A DNA stretch of 26,923 nt. Source: JALEFZ01 sp039817415. GTDB taxonomy: Bacteria > Bacteroidota > Bacteroidia > J057. Location: positions 1 to 26,923 of the forward strand of contig JBCBVV010000070.1 of NCBI GenBank assembly GCA_039817415.1, read 5' to 3'. Every line of letters begins with the position of its first letter. The stretch's first letter is position 1. The notes beneath the pieces were generated by a model. That model did no database searches, was not told the origin of the DNA, and worked only from the letters and a program-made list of their open reading frames with translations. Positions 15,401 through 24,400 of this stretch are shown in pieces. Position numbers and translations under genes: made by a program.

Positions 15401-18400
15401 TACATTGGTTACAATTAAACGAACGTCAAAACTCCCTGCTGTATGATAAGTATGAACAGGATTCTGTTGCGTCGAGCTATTTCCATCTCCAAAGTCCCAA
15501 TTCCAGCTAGTCAAGGTGGTATCAGGAACAGAAAGGTCTCTGAAAGTAGCGACAACTGAAGGACAATTTCTATCTGTACTTACGTCAAAGTTCGCCTGAG
15601 GATGAGACAATCTGATATATTGTGGTTTGACCAGAGATTCTGAACATCCAAAAGCATCAGTTACCGTGAGGGATACAGTGTATATGCCATCTGTAGCATA
15701 GGTATGGACAGGAAACTGTGCGGTGGATGTATTTCCGTCTCCAAAGTTCCATAACCAACTGATAATTCCTCCAGAGGAGACTGTCTGATCGATGAAATTA
15801 ATCGTCTGTGGTGCACATCCAAGAGAATCACTGGCTCCAAATGCAACCTGAGGCAAAGGTCGGGCAGTCATGATGTGAGTAGCAGTATCCGTGCAGCCAC
15901 TTGCATCCGTTACAATCATCTCCACCGTGTAGACTCCACTCGTTCCATAAGTGATGGAAGGATTGATCAATGAAGAGGTCTGACCGTTACCAAAGTCCCA
16001 TGAATAACTCGCCAATGGAGCTCCTCCAGGAGTAGATGTATTGATGAAATTCAGGCTCAATGGCGTACAGTTAGCGGTATCTGTAGGACTAAATGAGGCT
16101 GAAGGTCCATTGTCTACCTGCACCGCATTGGGGAGTAACAGGGTATCTCTACACCCCAATACATTGGTTACAATGAGCCTAATATCGAAGCTTCCTGGTG
16201 TGGTATATACATGAACAGGATTTTGATCATTGCTCATACTGCCATCACCAAAGGTCCAGGCCCAATCGACTAGGGTCGTATCTGGGATGGACTGATCCGT
16301 AAAGGTGGCGGTAACCGCAGGACAACTTCTGTCTACGGCTACATTGAAGTCTGCCTGAGGATGACTCAATCTGATAAACTGAGATTTTGAGATTGTATCA
16401 CTGCAACCATTAGCATCAAAGACGATGAGCTGGACATCATATACTCCGTCAGCAGAATAGGTATGTGAAGGGTCCATTTGGGCAGATGTATTTCCATCTC
16501 CAAAGTCCCAGAACCATGCAACCAAAGCTGCAGGACCTGTAGCCAAGCTGCGGAAATTGATGGTTGTAGGGGCACAACCTACCCTACTGTCTGCAGTAAA
16601 GTCAGCTACCGGCAGATCATTGACTCTTATCGTCAAAGAGGTATCATGGCTACAACCATTGCCATCAATAATGGCGAGATTCACTGTATACGTTCCCGGA
16701 TTGGTGTAGGTAATCGTTTCTGTAGAATTAGAACCCGTTTGCCCATTTCCAAAATTCCAGTCCCTGATTAAAACGGGGGCTCCACTAGTAGTAGATATAT
16801 CCTCGAAATCTACCGTCAATGGCGCACAACCCTCAATAAGATTCGAACTGATCAAAGCTGTAGGAGGTCCAAAAACCGTTATCGTACCACTTTCAGAATC
16901 CGTACAGCCTTGAGAGTTTACAATTGTGAGCGTTACTGTATATACACCCGGACTAGAATAGCTATGATTTACAAATTGACCTGAAGCAGTGTTTCCATCC
17001 CCAAAGTCCCAGCTTCTACTTACCAAGGGAAAGTCAGGAACTGAAAAATCAAAGAATTGAATCAATTGATCTGGACATACCTCATCTCTATCCTGTGCGA
17101 AAATGGCAATAGGACGAGTTAGGTTGATATAGTTTGGCTTGGTGATCGTATCTGTACAACCGTAATTATCAGTCACAATCAAGCTCACAGTATAAGAGCC
17201 CGTTGAGGTGTAGGTATGAGTTGGGGTTTGATCTGTGGAAGTAAATCCATCTCCAAAATCCCATTCCCAGCCTACAATAGTATTGGTGGTTGAAGTAAGA
17301 TCGTTGAAGGTTATTTGTTCGTCACAACCTACCACCGAGCTCGCGGTAAAATCAGCCACTGGCAAAGGCACGGCTCTCACCTGCTGCATAGAAGTATCTC
17401 TACAACCATTGTTATCCGTTACAATGAATTCCACATTGTAGGTTCCAGCAGGGCTGAAAATAATTGTTTCGCTGATATTAGAGGAGACTTGACCATTGCC
17501 AAAATCCCATGCATATCCACTAATGGCCGCGTCTCCAGCAAGAGAAGCATTGTTGAACGTAGCAATCAATGGAGTACAGTTAACGGTATCCGAAATGATA
17601 AAGACTGAAGTTGGACCATTTAGGACTTCAATGACAGCTGATTTGGTTTCTGTATCTGAGCATCCATTGACATTGGTAATAGTCAGACTTACCGTATATG
17701 TACCCGGAGTCGCATAAAAGTGAGAGGAAGAAGCCCCTGTTCCCGTTGTTCCATCGCCAAAATCCCAAAGCCAACTCACCAAACTGGTATCTGGTGTAGA
17801 AGCATCTGTAAAGTCCACGAGCGTACCAGGACAAACTTGGGCCTGAGAAATAGCAAAATCAGCTACAGGAAGGGTCAATCGAACATAATTGGGTTCCTCC
17901 AAGGTATCTCGACAGCCAAAAATATCCTCTACGATCAAGCTCACATCATAGGCCCCATTTGCAGTATATGTATGAATCGGGAATTGGGCGGTAGAGGTAT
18001 TTCCATCTCCAAAGTCCCAGATGAATGAACTCAAAGGTGATGAACCCGTTGAAGGATTTTGGAAATTGACGGTCCTATTGGCACAACCCACTGTATCTGC
18101 ACTAAGGAAGGCAGCAACAGGTAATTCACGAGCCAGAATAGTCTTTCTTGCTGTATCCACACAACCATTTTGATCCGTGGCAACCAGCATGAGTTCGTAT
18201 GTACCTGCTGTGGTATAGGTATGGGAAGCATTGAGGTTATTCGAACTCCCACCATCTCCATATATCCATTCGTACCCTACGATTGGCCAGGTATTGGCAA
18301 CGGAAGTATTGGTGGCTATGAAGGGCAAAGGCGTACAAGAAATGGAGTCTGAAACCGTAAAGCTTGCAGATGGCTTGTCTGCCACAGAGACCACATTAGC

Positions 18401-21400
18401 CTTGATAACTGTATCTCGACAAGCCTGAATATTCTCCACAACCAACTGAACATTATAGGTGCCAGAGGTGGTATAAACATGTTGAACAGTCTGCCCTGTT
18501 CCAGTTGTTCCATCCCCAAAGTCCCAGGTCCAATTCACCAAGGTTGTGTCGGCGAGGGTAGCATCCGTAAAGGTTACCAATTCCCCTTCACACAAGTCGG
18601 TGGATGAAACAGTATAATCTGCCTGAGGATTACGGACATTGACATAATTTGGCCTCAACATGGTATCCTGACAGCCATTGACATCGGTGATAATCAATTG
18701 GACATCATAAGAACCGTAATTAGTATACAGTTCCGAAGGAGAAGGTGCTGTGCTAGTAGATCCATTTCCGAAATCCCATTCGAAAGAAGTCAAACCAGCG
18801 GGACCAGTAGAAGTATTTACGAAAGCTACTGGAAGCGGAGGACATCCATTTGCGTTCAAGGAGAAAAATGAAGCAGCAGGATTATCAAATATTTCGATTT
18901 CCTCTGTTGCAGTTGTCTGACAACCATTGGCATCATTTACCTCTAGAATCACTGTATAGGTTCCAGCCGTTGTATAAATGGCACTTGGCGTATTGCTGAA
19001 GGCAGAGTCCCCATTTCCAAACCTCCACAGAATACTGGTAATTGCGCCATCATTCCCAACTGAAGTATTGGTAAAGTTGACCGTTAAAGGCGAACAACCA
19101 GACGTATCCGAAAGAGTAAACTGCGTAGTAGGAGGATTCCAAACTCTGATATAATTTGACTTGATCTCGGTATGATCACAGCCATAACTATTCTGGATCG
19201 TCAAAGTAACTGTGTAATTTCCAGCTGTGTGATAGACGTGAGTTGGATTCTGAAGGTTTGATGTATTTCCATCCCCAAAGTCCCATAACCATGATGTCAA
19301 AGGGTGATCTGGAGTGGAATTATCCGTAAAGCTAATGGTAGTTCCTGGACATACTTGGGTCTGATCAGCGGAGAAATCCGCTACCGGCCTTGTCAGGTTG
19401 ATGTAATTGGCTTTTGTAAAGGATTGGACACATCCTTCTGCATCAGTTACAGTAAGGCTTACATCATATACACCTACTGAAGCATAAACATGACTCGGAT
19501 TCCTTAAGGTAGAGGTATTCCCATCTCCAAAGTCCCACAGCCATGAAACGATAGCCTGAGCACCAGAAGTAAGATCTGTAAAGGCAAAGGTCTGTCCCTC
19601 GCATCCAAAGGAATCATTTGCTACAAAATAAGGCTCAGGTAACGCAAAAGCCTCGATATCAAGGGCTATGCTATCTTGACAGCCATTGTCATCTGTAACC
19701 TTAAGCTCTACTGGATATACTCCGTCATTATTGAATGTATAGCTTGGGTTTTGAAGCAAGGAAAAACCACCATCTATGAAATCCCATTCCCAAGAATTGA
19801 TTGTTCCGCTCCCATTTACACTCGCATCTGTGAAGGTAACAGTAAAGGGTTCACAGTCCTGGGTGTCCGAAACTGTATAGGCAGCTGTCGGCGGTGTCAA
19901 TACATTGATTGAGGTAGGGAAGGTATCAATATCCGAACAACCATACACATTCGTTACCTGGAGAATTACCTGGTAATTTCCTGGTGTATTGAAGGAATGA
20001 GAAGGGTTCTGAACATTAGAAGTATTTCCATCTCCAAAGTTCCAGTTCCATCCGACAAGTATATGATCGGCAATAGAAGCATCTGTAAAGGTTACCCCGA
20101 TAGGTATATTTGGACAGACCTCCGTTACATCTATCGTGAAGTCTCCTACGGGATGACTTAACCTGATATAATTGGTTTTTGTGAGCGTATCTGAACATCC
20201 ATTTGCATCAACTGTAATCAAGGTAACAGTATAATTCCCGTCGTTCAGATAAGTATGTGTGGGATTGAGTATGTTAATGGCACTATCCCCATCTCCGAAA
20301 TACCATTTTCTCAAACTTACTGGATAGGCGGTGGTAGAAAGATTGGTAAATGAAATGGGCAAAGGAGCACAACCAAATGTGTCCGGTGTCATAAAATTGG
20401 TAACAGGTAGTTCTAATGCAGTAGCTGTTTTTGTGATGCTGTTGTAACAGGTATTGGCATCTACTACAGTAAGGGTAACATTATAAGTTCCAGCAGTCGC
20501 CCAGGTATAGCTAGGATTTTGTTGAATACTCCCATCTCCATTGCCATAATCCCACGTCCATCCGACGATACCTGCATCTCCGGCTGTAGACAAATCTGTC
20601 ATCAGGGATGCCAAAGGGGTACAATTCGTAGAATCAGAAAAGCTAAAATTAGCCTGAGGGCCATTTCTAACTGTGATGAAATTCGTTAAGGTATCCGTAT
20701 CAGAACAGCCCAAAACATCCGTAACGGTTAATACCACCGTATAATCACCCGCAACAGCATAAGAATGACTGACTACTTGACCGGTTGCGGTATTGCCATC
20801 TCCAAAGTCCCATGACCAGGCTACAAGGGTAGTGTCATGAACCGTAGCATCTGTAAAGGTTACTCCAACCGGCTCATCTGGACAGACTGTGGTTGTGTTA
20901 GCGGTAAAGGCAGCATTGGGGTGCGCCATTCTAATGTAGTTGGTCTTGGTCAATGAATCCACACAACCATTGATATCGGTCGTAATGAGCTTCACAGAAT
21001 ACACACCATCTGCTGCATAAATATGAGTTGGCTGATTGGAAGTAGAGCTTGAACCGTCCCCAAAATCCCAGTACCAATTCACAATGGGATAAGCCGTCTG
21101 AGTAGAGTCGATAAACCGAACAGCTTGAGGTGCACAACCTGCAGTGGGGTTGGCTACAAAATTGACAACCGGAATGGAAAAGACTTCTACCTGTTGTGTC
21201 AGGGTATCTAAACAACCATTCGCATCCTGCAAAATCTGGCTAACTGTATAAACACCAGAAGATGTATAAGTATGAGATGGGCTTAAGGTCCCAGTAGTCG
21301 TTCCATCACCAAAGTCCCACAGGGTAGAAACAATAGCAGCACTTCCTGCCACAGAATTATTGGTAAAATTGACTGTGAGAGGATTACAGCCCGTAGTTGG

Positions 21401-24400
21401 AGTAAAAGAGAAGGCAGCGGTCGGACCCGTGAATACCTCCACATTCGTTGGATAAACAAAGGTGTCCATACACCCAATTGCATCTGTGATGGTCAGCGTG
21501 AGTGTATACAGTCCCGGAGTTCCATAGCTATGGGTAACAACCGAACCTGTTCCAGCTGGACTTCCATCTCCAAAATCCCAATCCTGATTAATGATGGCAA
21601 AAGGCCCCGTACTCACGTCAGTCATGGTTAGCGCGATATCAGGGCAGCTTTGATCCGAAGAAAGCGTAAAATTAGCGGTTGGATGATCTAATTCAATGTA
21701 ATTGGCTCTAGTTCGTGTTCCAGAACACCCATTGATATCAGTGGCCGTTAAGGTTACGGTATAGCTTCCGTCTGTCATATAAGTATTGACAGGGTTTTGA
21801 GAGGCTCCTGTATTTCCATCACCGAAATCCCATGACCAACTTACGGGTGCGAAAGTTCCCGTTGTCATATCAGTAAACTGAATATTGGTAATGGCACATC
21901 CTACTGTATCTCCTGCGATGAAGTCTACCACAGGATTGTCAAATATGATGATGGTTTTGTAGGCCGTATCTGCACATCCATTGCTATCGAATGAAGTCAG
22001 ACTTACCGTATAAGTACCGGCCGCAGTGTAAAGGTTTGAAGTGGTTGCGGAGCTAGAAGTGGTCCCATTCCCAAAATCCCACAAGTATGAAACCACCGTA
22101 GCTCCACCATTGCCTGTACTGCTAGCTGTAAACACAATATTTTCGGGTACACAGGCAGCGCTATCTGAAACAGTGAAAGAAGAGTTTGGAGGCGGCTGAT
22201 TGACTACATGATCTACTAACAAGGCTGTGTCTCGACAACCAAATGGATCCGTAACAATCAATTGCACGTCAAAGGTATCTGCTCCATAAAAGATATGAGA
22301 AGGATTCTCCTGATTATTTAAGGGACTTCCATCTCCAAAATTCCAACTATATGAAAGAGTAGTATCCGAAGCAGACAAATTAGAAAAGTTTACCGTCTGC
22401 GGAGGACAACTAGGACCAGCATCGGAAGTAAAAGCTGCAGACGGATGATCCAGTTTAATAAAGTCGGGCTTCATAATGGTGAATTGACAACCGTTTGCAT
22501 CTGTCACCGTCAAACTAACCGTATAATTACCGTTGGAGGCATAAATATGTGTAGGGTTTTGAACGGTGGAAGTAAGTCCATCGCCAAAGTCCCATTCCCA
22601 TGCTACAATGGTCGAACTCGCAGAACTATTGTCTGTGAAAGCAACCGAAATGGGCGCACAACCATATCTAAAAGCCGTAAAATCCGGTGTAGGAAGAGGG
22701 AAAATAGTTACGCTTTGACTTTGGGTTCCAGTACATCCTCTCGTATCTGTAACGGTCAAAGTAGCATTATAAATTCCTGCTGTCGTATAGGTATGAGGGG
22801 CTACAAACTGACCACTTCCACCATTGCCATCCCCAAAATTCCATGACCAATCTACAAGCGGGAAATCACCGGTCGATGCCTCAAGGAAACTTATCGTAGA
22901 TGGATTACACCCGGCATTTGGGGAGGGACTAAAAATAGCAGATGGAGGAGAAGTAACTCGAATAATTACCGGTGAGGTAGAGGTATCTGTACAACCATCA
23001 ATTGTATATGCTCTTAGTCTAACAACGAAAATTCCTGTATCTGTATAGGCATGATTAGGATTGGTTAAAGAGGATGTATTTCCATCCCCAAAATCCCATT
23101 CATATGTCACAATTGGTCTTTCAGCTATAGATTGATTGGTAAATGTTATGGACTCTCCCAAGCAAATTTCTGTCTGGTTGGCTACGAAATTCACAGTGGG
23201 TTCGGGCCGAATTATAATAGGATTATTGGAAGGAATTGGCACAACACAACCCGCTGAGTCTTCCACAAGTAAAATGGGAGTAATGGTTGTATCGTTAAAA
23301 TAGGTATGTAATACACTAGAACCTCCACCGCCAGTTCCATCTCCAAAATCCCAATTGTAAATCCAAGAAGGATTAGGACTTTGAACAGAAAAAGTTACAT
23401 CGAGTGGTTGACATCCCTCATTTGGGCTTTGGGTGAAAGATCCACTTGGGCCTGAAATTGAAATAAAATCAGGCATGATAACTGTATCCCTACAACCTTC
23501 AGTGGTAGCCACAATCAAACTAATCGTGTAATCTCCACCTCTACTAAATACTTTTTGGGGATTAGGTAAAGTAGAAACGCTTCCATCCCCAAAATCCCAT
23601 AACCATGAAACGATGGTTCCTCCCAAAGCATTTGACTGATCAGTAAAACTCACTGTTAAGGGAGGGCAAGTGGCTGAGGTCGTGTCAGCGATGAAACTGG
23701 CAATGGGTTTGCTAATAGATACAAAATTACTTTTAATTTCTGTATCTGTACATCCATTCACATCTGTAGCAGTCAAACTTACTGTATAATCTCCATTCAA
23801 AGGATACAAATGGAAAGGGTTTGGAGTAATGGATGAATTTCCATCTCCAAAATCCCAGCTATAGCTAAGCCCTACCCCAGAGGATTGGTTGATAAAAGAT
23901 ATTAAAGATCCAGGGCACGAAGTTGAATCTGTGGTAGTGAAGGCAGCAACTGGGAGAGTAGGTTGTATATAGGCATTTCGAGTGAGTGTATCTATACATC
24001 CATCTGCATCAAGAATGATTAAGGATACGTCATAATCTCCTGCCGTATTAAAGGTATAAGAAGGATTAGGACCTGTAGCGGTGCCTCCATCTGAGAATCC
24101 CCATTGCCAACTTACAATAGGTGCCCCAGGGTTGTTGATAGACAAATCATTAAGGGTAGTTGATAAGGGAGCACAGCCAGTTAAATCATTTGCATCAAAA
24201 TTAGCAGTAGGTCCTGCAATAGTAATCAAGGAATCCATAATGAGGGTATCTACACAAACTCCATCAGAAGCTATCAACTGTACTGTGTACACCCCGGGTG
24301 AAGTATATGAATGTGTAGGATTGGCATCATTAGACAAACTACCATCCCCAAAATCCCAAAAGTATAAATTTGCATTTACGGAACTATTCGTAAAACTAAT

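Noticed and set aside
10793..22693. Regularly spaced near-identical DNA phrases resembling a CRISPR-like repeat pattern
   Set aside because: The spacing is about 253 bp, the phrases are in frame and encode the W-D-F-G-D-G core of PKD domains, and they vary at third codon positions. It is a protein repeat.
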